Below are positions 30,143 to 38,586 of a stretch of 64,000 nt of DNA, in pieces; within the stretch, counting starts at the first letter, position 1, and the number at the start of each line of letters is the position of its first letter. The notes under the pieces were generated by a model that ran no database searches, had not been told where the DNA came from, and saw only the letters and a program-made list of their open reading frames with translations. This DNA comes from Flavobacterium sp. HBTb2-11-1. GTDB lineage: Bacteria; Bacteroidota; Bacteroidia; Flavobacteriales; Flavobacteriaceae. The stretch is taken from assembly GCF_009826975.1 (NCBI RefSeq), contig NZ_WUMO01000001.1, forward strand, positions 1,079,182-1,143,181, in the 5' to 3' direction. Position numbers and translations under genes: made by a program.

Positions 30143-31556
30143 ACGAATTTGGTATTGTTACTATAAATTTACTTCCAACATTATTCTCTGAAAAAACAGA
30201 AATATCGCCTCTAATATTTTCAACGGCTTCTTTCACAATGTATAAGCCTAATCCGGAACCTTTATTTTTGTTTGTTCCAAAATACATGTCAAAAATTTTC
30301 GATTTGTAATCATCATGAATTCCGATTCCATTATCTGTCACTTCAATTTTATTTAAACCTTCACTAAAATAAGTTTTTATTGTAATAAACATTTCTGGCT
30401 TATTGCAATCTGCATACTTAATAGCATTAGAAAGCAGATTGTTGATGATAATTTTTAAACGAAGCCCATCGCTCTCAATGTGATCCACCAAAAGCTCTTG
30501 CGTGAATTTAATTCTGTTTGCATTTTCAATATGCATTAATTGCAGAATTGCTTCATTGCATAACTCTTTTAGGCTTACAGGCTCCATGATTATTTGTTTT
30601 CTTTTGTTTTTCGAGTAATCAATAATGTCACTGATAAACTGATCTTGCCTTGCAAGGCTTTGATGCATCATTTGCAAATAATTTCGAACCTGTTGCACAT
30701 CATCTTCTAGTGCTGTTATTTCGATAAGGCCTTTTAGTGAAGTAATCGGAGATCTCAAATCGTGTGATGCACTATAGACAAATCGGTCCAATTCGCGATT
30801 TACAATTACGAGATTTTCATTTTTTACTTCAGTCTCTTTTTTTGAAACCAATAATCTTTTGACCATTATAGAATAATAAAGACAAACACTGCAGACTATA
30901 ACCAGAATGAAAAATATATTTGTAATAATTAGCAAATCCTTTATTTTTCGAGTTCCCTCTCCCAATGTGTTTGAAAAATTACGCTCATTAATTGTTAATC
31001 GATCGCTTATCGAACTTATTTTTTTTAAATATTTTTTCTGATCCTCAGCAGTTAATATATTATGTTCGATTTTGGCATTGATCTGCTGGCCAATACCAAA
31101 TAATTCAAAAATCAGCTGATCTCCTTGTCCCCATTCATTTATGGCTTTAGATAAAAAGCTTACATTCTTAAAGTTTTCAAATAGCCATACAATATCGTCT
31201 AAATCATGTTCGTTATTTCGTCCGGTTAAAAAACCTTTTCTTGCGATTTCATTATCTCCAACTTTCAAGAGTGTAACCCTTGCAATACCATCTCCCTGAG
31301 GCACCTTTAATTCTTCAAGGTACAATTTCCATTGTGCGGGGTTTTTGGTAAATAAATAGGTGATTAAATGTCTAGAAGCATCTTTTTGTCCTTTTGAATA
31401 ATGCGATTCTCCATTTACATATGCTCTATTAGCTGATAAGATTTTGATTGTGAAAAAATTGATGCAGATTAATAATGCGCACGAAATGAAAACCACTAAA
31501 ATAAGAATGAAAACATTTGGGAAACGAAAATTTTTTAAAGCTTGCAATTTAGACAT
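30132..31556 (-). CDS. Membrane sensor histidine kinase
   Basis: 474 residues. Membrane segments at about 14-36 and 208-230 flank a ~170-residue periplasmic sensor region that I cannot assign to a family. A short coiled coil leads to the HisKA domain with phospho-acceptor His265 (SASHDLRSP), then the HATPase with N box (NNLLSNAIKYA), G1 (DNGIGI), F and G2 (GSGLGLYIV) boxes. It is paired with the overlapping single-domain response regulator. The signal sensed is unknown. The 402-bp region upstream has no open frame. Confidence 0.92.
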   Translation of the reverse strand: MSKLQALKNFRFPNVFILILVVFISCALLICINFFTIKILSANRAYVNGESHYSKGQKDASRHLITYLFTKNPAQWKLYLEELKVPQGDGIARVTLLKVGDNEIARKGFLTGRNNEHDLDDIVWLFENFKNVSFLSKAINEWGQGDQLIFELFGIGQQINAKIEHNILTAEDQKKYLKKISSISDRLTINERNFSNTLGEGTRKIKDLLIITNIFFILVIVCSVCLYYSIMVKRLLVSKKETEVKNENLVIVNRELDRFVYSASHDLRSPITSLKGLIEITALEDDVQQVRNYLQMMHQSLARQDQFISDIIDYSKNKRKQIIMEPVSLKELCNEAILQLMHIENANRIKFTQELLVDHIESDGLRLKIIINNLLSNAIKYADCNKPEMFITIKTYFSEGLNKIEVTDNGIGIHDDYKSKIFDMYFGTNKNKGSGLGLYIVKEAVENIRGDISVFSENNVGSKFIVTIPNSYAV

Positions 31557-31958
31557 AATCTTAAAATTAGTAGGTTAATAAAACGTGTCTTTTTGCGTGT
31601 TTGCAAGTATGAATAAATAATTGTTGAGGAAAATTCAGTTCATATTTTAGTTAAACACTTGTTAATGTATTTTGCTGTTTATAAATGCTATTAAAATGAT
31701 TCTCTCAAATATAGTAAAATTTATCTTATGGTTTTCGTAAAAAATATACTGCAATGGTAAAATGTTTATATCTCTATTTTTGTTGTATAAGTGTTTGTTG
31801 TTTAGGTAATTGGTTGTTTTTGTAAGTGTTTTAACCCATTTTTAAAACTGTGTAATTGATTTTTAAGAAGAAAAAAGAAATAAGAAGCGCGTCAAATAAA
31901 AATTAACAGGTCTTATTTTTGTTTAAGATTTTATTGCTGGTTTTGTTGAGTCAATCGA
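31557..31958. other. AT-rich intergenic region
   Basis: 402 bp between two leftward genes. It holds the presumed promoter of the histidine kinase gene, but I find no perfect TAnnTTTG match for it, and no hairpin terminator, open frame or repeat. Confidence 0.5.
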
Positions 31959-32717
31959 TTAAAATTTCGCATAAATAATCAGTCTTCTAAAGGCATAAAT
32001 AGAAGGCACAACAGGAAAATACGCATCTATTCTTTTTTTGAATTCGGCTGTTAATGCTGCAAATTCATCTTCTCCTAATCTTTCTTGATAGACGGTCAAT
32101 GCAGAACCTGAAATGAAATCAAAAAAGTGATCTTTTTTATTAGAAATTATAGGGTAAACTTTTTCATAAAGGATTAAATCTTTACCGCCATTTTCAAAGA
32201 GTATTTTAGCGTATTCATCTAAAGTTAATACTGGCGAAGGGCGTATCCAACTGTTAAGGTAAGATGCAAAAGGCTCTTCTTGCACCAACAGAAAAAGTAT
32301 TTTATTAAGGATGTTTTCATTCTGTTGCGGCATTTGAACAGCCAGCTGTCCATCTGGATTTATTCGGGAAATAATTTTCGGGAAAACCTCCTTATGATTA
32401 TCAATCCATTGCAATGCAGCATTTGAAAAAATTAAATCAAATTTGGTTTCATCTTCAATCTGTTCTAAAATTGTTTTTTCTTTAAATTGAAGATTTTCTT
32501 GGAATGGAGCTTTTGCCAGCATCTCAGCAGAATTGTCAATACCAATAACAAACGGATTAGTAAGTTTTTGAGATAATTTTTGCGTAAGCTCCCCTGTTCC
32601 GCAGCCAAGATCTATAACTTTTAGATTAGGTTTGTCAATTATATGACTTGTAAGATCATCAAACGGTTTAGAACGTTCTTCTTTAAATTCGTTGTATTTT
32701 TTTGGATCCCAAGTCAT
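31959..32717 (-). CDS. tam: Trans-aconitate 2-methyltransferase-like SAM methyltransferase
   Basis: 252 residues, the same length as E. coli Tam. It starts MTWDPKKYNEFKEERSKPFDDL, with the class I SAM motif VIDLGCGTGELT, then IGIDNSAEML, IFSNAALQWI, PDGQLAVQMP and a C-terminal FRRLIIYAKF, all of which line up with Tam as I remember it. Tam methylates trans-aconitate, an inhibitory by-product that forms from cis-aconitate. The gene is monocistronic. The presence of two aconitase genes about 5 kb away makes the substrate plausible, but closely related methyltransferases with other substrates cannot be excluded. Confidence 0.8.
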   Translation of the reverse strand: MTWDPKKYNEFKEERSKPFDDLTSHIIDKPNLKVIDLGCGTGELTQKLSQKLTNPFVIGIDNSAEMLAKAPFQENLQFKEKTILEQIEDETKFDLIFSNAALQWIDNHKEVFPKIISRINPDGQLAVQMPQQNENILNKILFLLVQEEPFASYLNSWIRPSPVLTLDEYAKILFENGGKDLILYEKVYPIISNKKDHFFDFISGSALTVYQERLGEDEFAALTAEFKKRIDAYFPVVPSIYAFRRLIIYAKF

Positions 32718-32946
32718 AATGTTGTTTTTATTTAAAGTTAGGGAAAATTTTCTTTAATACTTTGTATAAATAATAGAAAGATAGAGTGAAAAGCCGATCC
32801 GAAGAGATACTCCAAAAAGATTTTTCATAAAGATTAAGAGTAAATCATGATAAAATTTGGCCATTTTTAAGAATTTATAGAATTTATAATTTGAAGATTA
32901 AGATTTCCAAAAAAAGTATATCTTTAGCCAACCTAAACCAATAAAA

Positions 32947-34356
32947 ATGCAAGAAAACGACCAAGAACATTTTAAAAGAGAACTCGGACTCTTAGATGGA
33001 ACCATGCTTGTGGTTGGCTCTATGATCGGATCCGGGATATTTATTGTGAGCGCCGATATAGCCAGACAAGTTGGCTCGGCAGGATGGCTTACATTGATCT
33101 GGCTTTTGTCTGGATTTATTACTGTTGTCGCAGCAGTTAGTTACGGCGAATTGAGTGCGATGTTTCCGAAAGCAGGAGGGCAATACGTTTACCTAAAAGA
33201 AGCTTATAATAAGCTGATTGCCTTTTTGTATGGCTGGAGCTTTTTTGCAGTTATTCAAACTGGAACCATTGCAGCAGTAGGGGTAGCCTTTTCTAAATTT
33301 GCAGCTTATTTGTATGAACCGTTAAGTGATGAAAATATTCTGTACGAGCTAGGCGCTTTTAAACTAAATGCAGCTCAACTAGTTTCAATTTTAACCATTA
33401 TCATTCTAACTTTTATTAATAGTCGTGGAGTAAAAAATGGAAAAATTTTGCAAACGGTTTTAACTATAATTAAAATTTTATCATTATTAGGCTTAGTTGT
33501 TTTTGGATTAACGCTTGCTGCGAAAGCCTCAATTTGGGATGCAAACTGGGCAGACGGATGGAGCACAAAGACATTTGACAAAGAAAGCGGCTCTTGGCTG
33601 CCAATTAGCGGCACTGCTTTGATTTCTGGAATTTCAGCGGCAATGGTAGGATCATTATTTTCTAGTGATGCCTGGAACGGCGTGACTTTTATCGCGGGCG
33701 AAATTAAAAATCCGAAACGAAATGTAGGTTTGAGTCTGTTTCTAGGAACCTTTATTGTGACGTCTCTTTATGTTGTAACAAACCTTATGTATTTGGCTGT
33801 AGTGCCGTTTGATGAAATTGCAACAGCAAAATTTGACCGTGTCGCAGTTGTGGCCTCAGATTATATTTTTGGAAATATCGGAGCGCTGATTATTGCCATT
33901 ATGATTATGATCTCAACTTTTGCCTGCAACAACGGATTAATTATGGCTGGCGCCAGAGTATATTATACTATGGCAAAAGACGGTTTATTTTTCAAAAAAG
34001 CAGCTGTTTTAAATAGTTCGAGCGTTCCTGCTTGGGCGCTTTGGGCGCAATGTATCTGGGCTTCAGCTTTGTGTCTGACAGGGAAATATGGCGATTTATT
34101 GGATTTTGTAATTATCATTGTATTGATTTTTTACATCCTGACCATCTACGGAATTTTTATTCTAAGAAAAAAAATGCCAGATGCAGAAAGACCATATAAA
34201 GCATTTGGATATCCATTTTTGCCAATGTTATATATTGTGGTTGCATCGGCGATTTGTATTTCGTTATTAATTACAAAATTTTCAACTTGTGGCTGGGGAG
34301 TATTAATTATGCTAACTGGAATTCCAGTGTATTATTTAACAAAACCAGCTGAATAA
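32947..34356 (+). CDS. APC-superfamily amino acid permease
   Basis: 469 residues with about 12 predicted membrane helices. The family hallmark GTMLVVGSMIGSGIFIVSADIARQVGSAG lies in helix 1, and FSSDAWNGVTFIAGEIKNPKRNVG marks the helix 6 to loop region. It resembles the LAT-like/amino-acid permease branch of the APC superfamily, which moves amino acids by proton symport or exchange. The substrate cannot be told from sequence. It is a single gene followed by a strong bidirectional terminator. Confidence 0.92.
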   Translation: MQENDQEHFKRELGLLDGTMLVVGSMIGSGIFIVSADIARQVGSAGWLTLIWLLSGFITVVAAVSYGELSAMFPKAGGQYVYLKEAYNKLIAFLYGWSFFAVIQTGTIAAVGVAFSKFAAYLYEPLSDENILYELGAFKLNAAQLVSILTIIILTFINSRGVKNGKILQTVLTIIKILSLLGLVVFGLTLAAKASIWDANWADGWSTKTFDKESGSWLPISGTALISGISAAMVGSLFSSDAWNGVTFIAGEIKNPKRNVGLSLFLGTFIVTSLYVVTNLMYLAVVPFDEIATAKFDRVAVVASDYIFGNIGALIIAIMIMISTFACNNGLIMAGARVYYTMAKDGLFFKKAAVLNSSSVPAWALWAQCIWASALCLTGKYGDLLDFVIIIVLIFYILTIYGIFILRKKMPDAERPYKAFGYPFLPMLYIVVASAICISLLITKFSTCGWGVLIMLTGIPVYYLTKPAE

Positions 34357-34383
34357 TAATTTTTGCTTCAATTGAAACAAAAT

Positions 34384-34418
34384 AAAAAAGCATCTTGATT
34401 TCTCAAGATGCTTTTTTA
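34384..34418. terminator. Bidirectional terminator
   Basis: AAAAAAGCATCTTGA-TTTC-TCAAGATGCTTTTTT, a perfect stem between the convergent permease and small membrane protein genes. Confidence 0.92.
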
Positions 34419-34426
34419 TTTTAAGT

Positions 34427-34828
34427 CTAATTAGATAAATCATTGGTAATTCTTTCCTCGGTAGGTCTCAGATAAAGAAGATAAGCAGTGAGAAGTATTC
34501 CGAATAGGATAAATTCGGGTTTTATGAATAGTATCAAAAAGGCAGCGCCTTCTAGAACTGCCCATCGCATAATAGAAGCAGCTTGGTAAACAGGCAATTT
34601 GTCTTCAAGTTTTAGTTTCGGGTCAATCTGTTTTAATTGGGCTTTAAATAATATACTGCTCAAAACAAAGGCAAGAACAGGAATAACAAGATATAATATT
34701 GAATTCGAATCAATAGCAGGAATGTTTAGTGTTTCTAATGAAATATCTCCTACAATGAAATACGCGATAATTGTTCCTGCACAAATGCCAAGATGGATGA
34801 TTTGTAAAGTTTTGATTTTTTCATTCAT
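34427..34828 (-). CDS. Small membrane protein, function unknown
   Basis: 133 residues from the ATG at 34828; an upstream ATG at 34861 is in frame but adds a hydrophilic tail, and the shorter start (MNEKIKTLQIIHLGI) is preferred. Four hydrophobic segments are visible (about residues 9-28, 44-62, 87-103 and 106-122), the last pair split by a charged turn. The pattern recalls widespread Bacteroidetes four-helix membrane proteins of unknown function. No motif identifies a role. Confidence 0.72.
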   Translation of the reverse strand: MNEKIKTLQIIHLGICAGTIIAYFIVGDISLETLNIPAIDSNSILYLVIPVLAFVLSSILFKAQLKQIDPKLKLEDKLPVYQAASIMRWAVLEGAAFLILFIKPEFILFGILLTAYLLYLRPTEERITNDLSN

Positions 34829-34930
34829 AATTTGGTTTAGATTTGAGGTTGATTTATGCAAGTTAACGCTAATTATTTTTAAATAAACAAATTAAGATCT
34901 TGATTTTAGTAAATGATATAGTTGCAAACA

Positions 34931-34958
34931 AAAAAAGACACTAAAATTAGTGTCTTTT
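34931..34958 (-). terminator. Terminator of the DUF1810 gene
   Basis: AAAAGACACTAA and TTAGTGTCTTTT pair closely; on the minus strand a further TTTTTT tract follows. Confidence 0.82.
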
Positions 34959-34986
34959 AAATGTAAATAATCGTTGCAAACGCTTG

Positions 34987-35448
34987 TTATAATGTAACAG
35001 GTTCATCAACAGATTTTATAGTTGAATTAATAATAGACAAAGTAAGCGGATCTTTTTCTCCAGAAAAGAAAGCCTCCAGAATTTCCTCAAAGATCGGATT
35101 TGCATTTTCTACCAAAGAAAACAAAGTCATGCAAGAACGCAATTTTCGAGCATCTAAGTCTCCAAAAATTCCATCAGCCGATTTCATTTTAAAGGTTAAT
35201 AATAATTCTGAGATTTCAATTAAATGCTTTCCTAAAATTGGATGCTCCAAATAATCTGAAGCTTCTTTTAAATCATTAATGGCATAAAGATTTGCAGTAT
35301 CGCTTTTTCCTAAACCTTTTATTTGCGGAAAAATGAACCACATCCAGTGTGTTTCTTTTTTCCCTTTGCTGATTTCAGAAAGAGCGGTAAGATAAAGTTT
35401 GTTCTGTGCGTCTAAGAAACGCGCTAAATCATTGTTCGAATAAGCCAT
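34987..35448 (-). CDS. DUF1810 family protein
   Basis: 153 residues from the ATG at 35448 (MAYSNNDLARFLDAQ). The open frame extends 25 codons further upstream, but that stretch contains a TATTTTTG promoter element and does not match the family. The family core is visible: RFLDAQNKLYLTALSEISKGKKETHWMWFIFPQIKGLG, then HPILGKHLIEI and DLDARKLRSCMTLF. DUF1810 proteins (E. coli-type calpastatin-annotated proteins) have no firmly known function. It is transcribed alone. Confidence 0.85.
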   Translation of the reverse strand: MAYSNNDLARFLDAQNKLYLTALSEISKGKKETHWMWFIFPQIKGLGKSDTANLYAINDLKEASDYLEHPILGKHLIEISELLLTFKMKSADGIFGDLDARKLRSCMTLFSLVENANPIFEEILEAFFSGEKDPLTLSIINSTIKSVDEPVTL

Positions 35449-35475
35449 TACGGTATTGTATTTTAAAAAAGGTTG

Positions 35476-35483
35476 CAAAAATA
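35476..35483 (-). promoter_or_regulatory. -7 element of the DUF1810 gene
   Basis: Reads TATTTTTG on the minus strand, 27 bp upstream of ATG 35448; it decides against the longer reading of the gene. Confidence 0.5.
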
Positions 35484-35609
35484 GTAAAAAAGATAGGTTT
35501 TGCCTAATAAAACGTTCATACACTGCATGTTTTAACTTTTTAAAGAAGGAATATCCTACTTCGTTTTGGCTAAAAAATGCTACTTTTTAAGAATTCAATT
35601 CTATAAAAA

Positions 35610-36236
35610 TCAAAGATTTCGATTGGTTCTTCTAAAGGTAAGATTGATCCTTGGCAAAACATCACGAGCTGTTTTTGGAACTTGATGCTGCCAATAGCTA
35701 TTAGTGGTTCCTGCCATTAATAAAAAAGAACCGTGATGCAATGGAATCTCAATTGTTGGAATTTCTTTTCTATATTTATGACGGAGTTTAAACATTCGCG
35801 TCTCTCCAAAAGTAACCGAAGCAATAATGGGATTTGGCCCCGTATTATGTTCCTTGTCGCTATGCCAACCTACTCCATCATTTCCATCACGATATAAATT
35901 GAGCAAAACAGTATTAAAATCTAGCTGTGTTTCTTTTTCAACACGGCCTCTAATCTTTAATAATTCATAAGTCCAATCTGGGCCTTTTGGGTCTGCTCCA
36001 ACATTATCTTTGTCTTCGTACCAGGCAATCATTCTAGGAACGGTATAGGTCTTATCGTAAATTTCCATTTGATGTTCTCTCCATTTGGTCTTGCGAAGTA
36101 TTCTTTCATAAAAAACGTCAGACTCTTCTTTGGTGAAGAAATTATCAATTAAAATTAATTCAGAATCTGGAATGTCAAATATTTTTTTTCCTCCCAAACC
36201 TGTGGTAAACAATTCGGTATCGCTAAATAGTGTCAT
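35610..36236 (-). CDS. alkB: AlkB-type alpha-ketoglutarate-dependent dioxygenase
   Basis: 208 residues from ATG 36236, seven bp after the stop of the exonuclease III gene; the open frame continues upstream into that gene but the family start is here. Fe(II) ligands His125 and Asp127 (WHSDKE) and His184 (WQHQVPK) are present, as are the alpha-ketoglutarate-binding arginines Arg196 and Arg202 (PRINLTFR). AlkB enzymes remove methyl groups from N1-adenine and N3-cytosine by oxidative demethylation. Being the last gene of a likely operon with exonuclease III fits a role in alkylation and base-damage repair. Confidence 0.92.
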   Translation of the reverse strand: MTLFSDTELFTTGLGGKKIFDIPDSELILIDNFFTKEESDVFYERILRKTKWREHQMEIYDKTYTVPRMIAWYEDKDNVGADPKGPDWTYELLKIRGRVEKETQLDFNTVLLNLYRDGNDGVGWHSDKEHNTGPNPIIASVTFGETRMFKLRHKYRKEIPTIEIPLHHGSFLLMAGTTNSYWQHQVPKTARDVLPRINLTFRRTNRNL

Positions 36237-36243
36237 TTTCCAA

Positions 36244-37017
36244 TTATATTTTATCAATTTCAATCCACACAGGAGCGTGATCGCTGGTTTTTTCCCAGCC
36301 TCGCACATGACGGTCAACGCCGCCAGCATTCAATTTTTTTGCTATTTGCGGACTTAATAAAAAGTGATCAATTCGCAAACCCGCATCGCGCTGATACGCA
36401 TTTCTGAAATAATCCCAAAACGTATAAATTTTCTCATCTGGATATAATTTGCGTATGGCATCTGTCCATCCTTGCGAAACAATAGTTGCAAAAGCTTCTC
36501 GTACTTCAATTCTAAAGAGCGCATCATTTACCCATTTTTCAGGTTTGTAAACGTCCAGTTCTGTTGGCATTACGTTATAATCGCCAATCAATATTACAGG
36601 CACTTTCAAGTTCAATAAAGTTTCGGCACGATGCGCTAGACGATTAAACCATTTCAATTTGTATTCAAATTTTGGTCCTGGATACGGATTTCCATTTGGA
36701 AGATAAAGGCACATGACAATTCCGTTAATTAAAGCTTCGATGTAACGGCTCTGGACATCTTCTTCATCGCCTGGCAATGCGCGTGTTATTTCTTCAATTT
36801 CCATATTTCGGGCAAGAATAGCAACGCCGTTCCATTGTTTTTGTCCGTGCCAGACGGCATTGTAACCAGCATCATTTATTGCTTTAAGCGGAAATTTATC
36901 TTGCGGTGCTTTTAATTCCTGTAAACATACAATATCTGGAGTGGCTTCTTCAAGCCAGCGTAATAAAACATTTAATCTCCCATTGACTCCGTTTACGTTA
37001 TAAGTGGCTATTTTCAT
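36244..37017 (-). CDS. xth: Exodeoxyribonuclease III
   Basis: 257 residues of the EEP (endonuclease/exonuclease/phosphatase) fold: MKIATYNVNGVNGR at the start, catalytic Glu in CLQELKAPQ, GDYNVMPTELDVY in the middle and the terminal SDHAPVWIEI. It acts as an AP endonuclease and 3'-5' exonuclease in base excision repair. It is followed immediately by alkB and preceded by the exonuclease/GIY-YIG gene at 49 bp, so the three probably form an operon. Confidence 0.93.
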   Translation of the reverse strand: MKIATYNVNGVNGRLNVLLRWLEEATPDIVCLQELKAPQDKFPLKAINDAGYNAVWHGQKQWNGVAILARNMEIEEITRALPGDEEDVQSRYIEALINGIVMCLYLPNGNPYPGPKFEYKLKWFNRLAHRAETLLNLKVPVILIGDYNVMPTELDVYKPEKWVNDALFRIEVREAFATIVSQGWTDAIRKLYPDEKIYTFWDYFRNAYQRDAGLRIDHFLLSPQIAKKLNAGGVDRHVRGWEKTSDHAPVWIEIDKI

Positions 37018-37066
37018 AGTAGATTTTCAATTAGTTATAATCTTAAATTTACAGCTTTTCGGAATT

Positions 37067-38446
37067 TTATTTTGTAAAGTGTTTGTTAAAGAACACTTTA
37101 CGAGGGTATTTTTCAGCGTAAGCAAAAATTAACTGGTCAATATATTGATTGCTTTTGTAAGGCGTCACGTAACTTTTTACTTCGTCAGAATCGTTGATTG
37201 CCACATCTTTTGAAATATATCCCATTCCGTAGAAACGGCCATTTTCGATCCAGATACAGCTTCGTTCATCTGAAGATCTTCCTTTGTCGATAATGGCAAA
37301 ACTCGGTCTGTTATTCAATAAAAATTCAATTGCATTATCCACTTGCTCGTTGTGAAGTACAGGATCTGGCAGTTCTTTTATTTCTGGCGTATAAAAAAAC
37401 TCGCCTTCTTCTGGTCTAGAATATTTGCAAAAACGATGGTCAATTTGAAATTGTTCTGCCAAACTTCTCAATAAATGAATTCCAGTATGCTGATTATTAA
37501 ATTCATGAATACAAGTTTGAAATTTACTCAGTTTTCCTATTGCCAGATATTTATAACCATTTCGAGCTTCATATTGGTAAATGCCAAATTTGGCTTCAAA
37601 ACGTTTTAAAGCTCTATTATAAGTTGGCCAAAGTTTTTTGATTTCGGTACATTCCAAAAGAAGCGCCATGAGTTCAGTGGCACAGACTTCAAAAGAAATT
37701 CCATGAATATCTCGTAAAAAATGCTGTCTTTGAGGTTTGATATTATTTCCTGTAAAATGTGAAGTAACACGTTTTTTCAGATTAACCGCCTTTCCAACAT
37801 AAATTACTTTTTTCGCCTGATTATAAAAATAATATACTCCAGGTTTATCAGGCAAACTATTAAAATCTTCTTGGGGTAAATTTGGAGGCAAACGCTGATC
37901 TTGTGCTGTTTTCTTAATCATTTTCTCGATTTCTCCAGCATCATCCCATTCCAATAAAAGAGAAAACAATAAGGCAGTAGCATCAGCATCTCCGCCAGCA
38001 CGGTGTCGGTTTTCTAAATTGATATTTAAAGAATTGCAAAGATTTCCTAAACTGTAAGAACCCAATCCTGGTTTGATTTTTCTGGCTGCGCGAACAGTGC
38101 ATAGTTTTTTTGCAGACCATTTAAAACCAGCTTGTTCCAGTTGATGATGAACAAATGAATAGTCGAAATTAACATTGTGCGCTACAAAAATCCGATCAGT
38201 AAGCATTTCGAGAACTTTTTCTGAAATATCATCAAAGATTGGTGCATTGGCAACCATTTCGTTATTAATACCTGTCAATCCAAAAATAGAAGGAGGAATG
38301 TCCTGTTCAGGATTTACAAGGGTTTCGTAACGATCCAATACATTTTTACCATCATGAATAATGATCGCAATTTCTGTAATGCGGCTGCCACTGGCATTTC
38401 CGCCTGTGGTTTCAATATCGACTATAGCATATTCCTGATTCTTCAT
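37067..38446 (-). CDS. DnaQ-like 3'-5' exonuclease fused to GIY-YIG nuclease
   Basis: 459 residues. The N-terminal ~180 residues form a DEDDh exonuclease: Asp10 and Glu12 in VDIETTGG, then HNVNFDYSF and HRAGGDADAT. A UvrC/Cho-type GIY-YIG domain follows (about 199-280: PDKPGVYYFYN, VIYVGKAVNLKKRV). The C-terminal ~150 residues are poorly characterised. This fusion is common in Bacteroidetes and Actinobacteria and is often annotated as a polymerase III epsilon subunit or Cho-like nuclease; a role in nucleotide-excision or mutagenic repair is inferred. It lies downstream of the polymerase genes, separated by a 140-bp gap with an inverted repeat. Confidence 0.9.
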   Translation of the reverse strand: MKNQEYAIVDIETTGGNASGSRITEIAIIIHDGKNVLDRYETLVNPEQDIPPSIFGLTGINNEMVANAPIFDDISEKVLEMLTDRIFVAHNVNFDYSFVHHQLEQAGFKWSAKKLCTVRAARKIKPGLGSYSLGNLCNSLNINLENRHRAGGDADATALLFSLLLEWDDAGEIEKMIKKTAQDQRLPPNLPQEDFNSLPDKPGVYYFYNQAKKVIYVGKAVNLKKRVTSHFTGNNIKPQRQHFLRDIHGISFEVCATELMALLLECTEIKKLWPTYNRALKRFEAKFGIYQYEARNGYKYLAIGKLSKFQTCIHEFNNQHTGIHLLRSLAEQFQIDHRFCKYSRPEEGEFFYTPEIKELPDPVLHNEQVDNAIEFLLNNRPSFAIIDKGRSSDERSCIWIENGRFYGMGYISKDVAINDSDEVKSYVTPYKSNQYIDQLIFAYAEKYPRKVFFNKHFTK

Positions 38447-38493
38447 TTGTATATAACGTAAAATGTTCTATTTCTGTTGTTTAGTTTTTAATC

Positions 38494-38577
38494 TTGCAAA
38501 GTCGCAGAGACGCAAAGTTTTTATTTAAAAAAAAACTTAAAAAGAAAAACTTTGCGTCTTCGCGTCTTTGCGAGCAA
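38494..38577. repeat. Imperfect inverted repeat (GCAAAG...CTTTGC family)
   Basis: TTGCAAAGTCGCAGAGACGC at the left mirrors the right arm, which ends CGCGTCTTTGCGAGCAA, around an A-rich centre (both arms about 30 bp). It fills most of the gap between the C-family polymerase and the exonuclease/GIY-YIG gene. A related sequence (CTTTGTGCCTTAGCGCC) lies near 43870. Confidence 0.7.
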
Positions 38578-38586
38578 TTTTCATCA

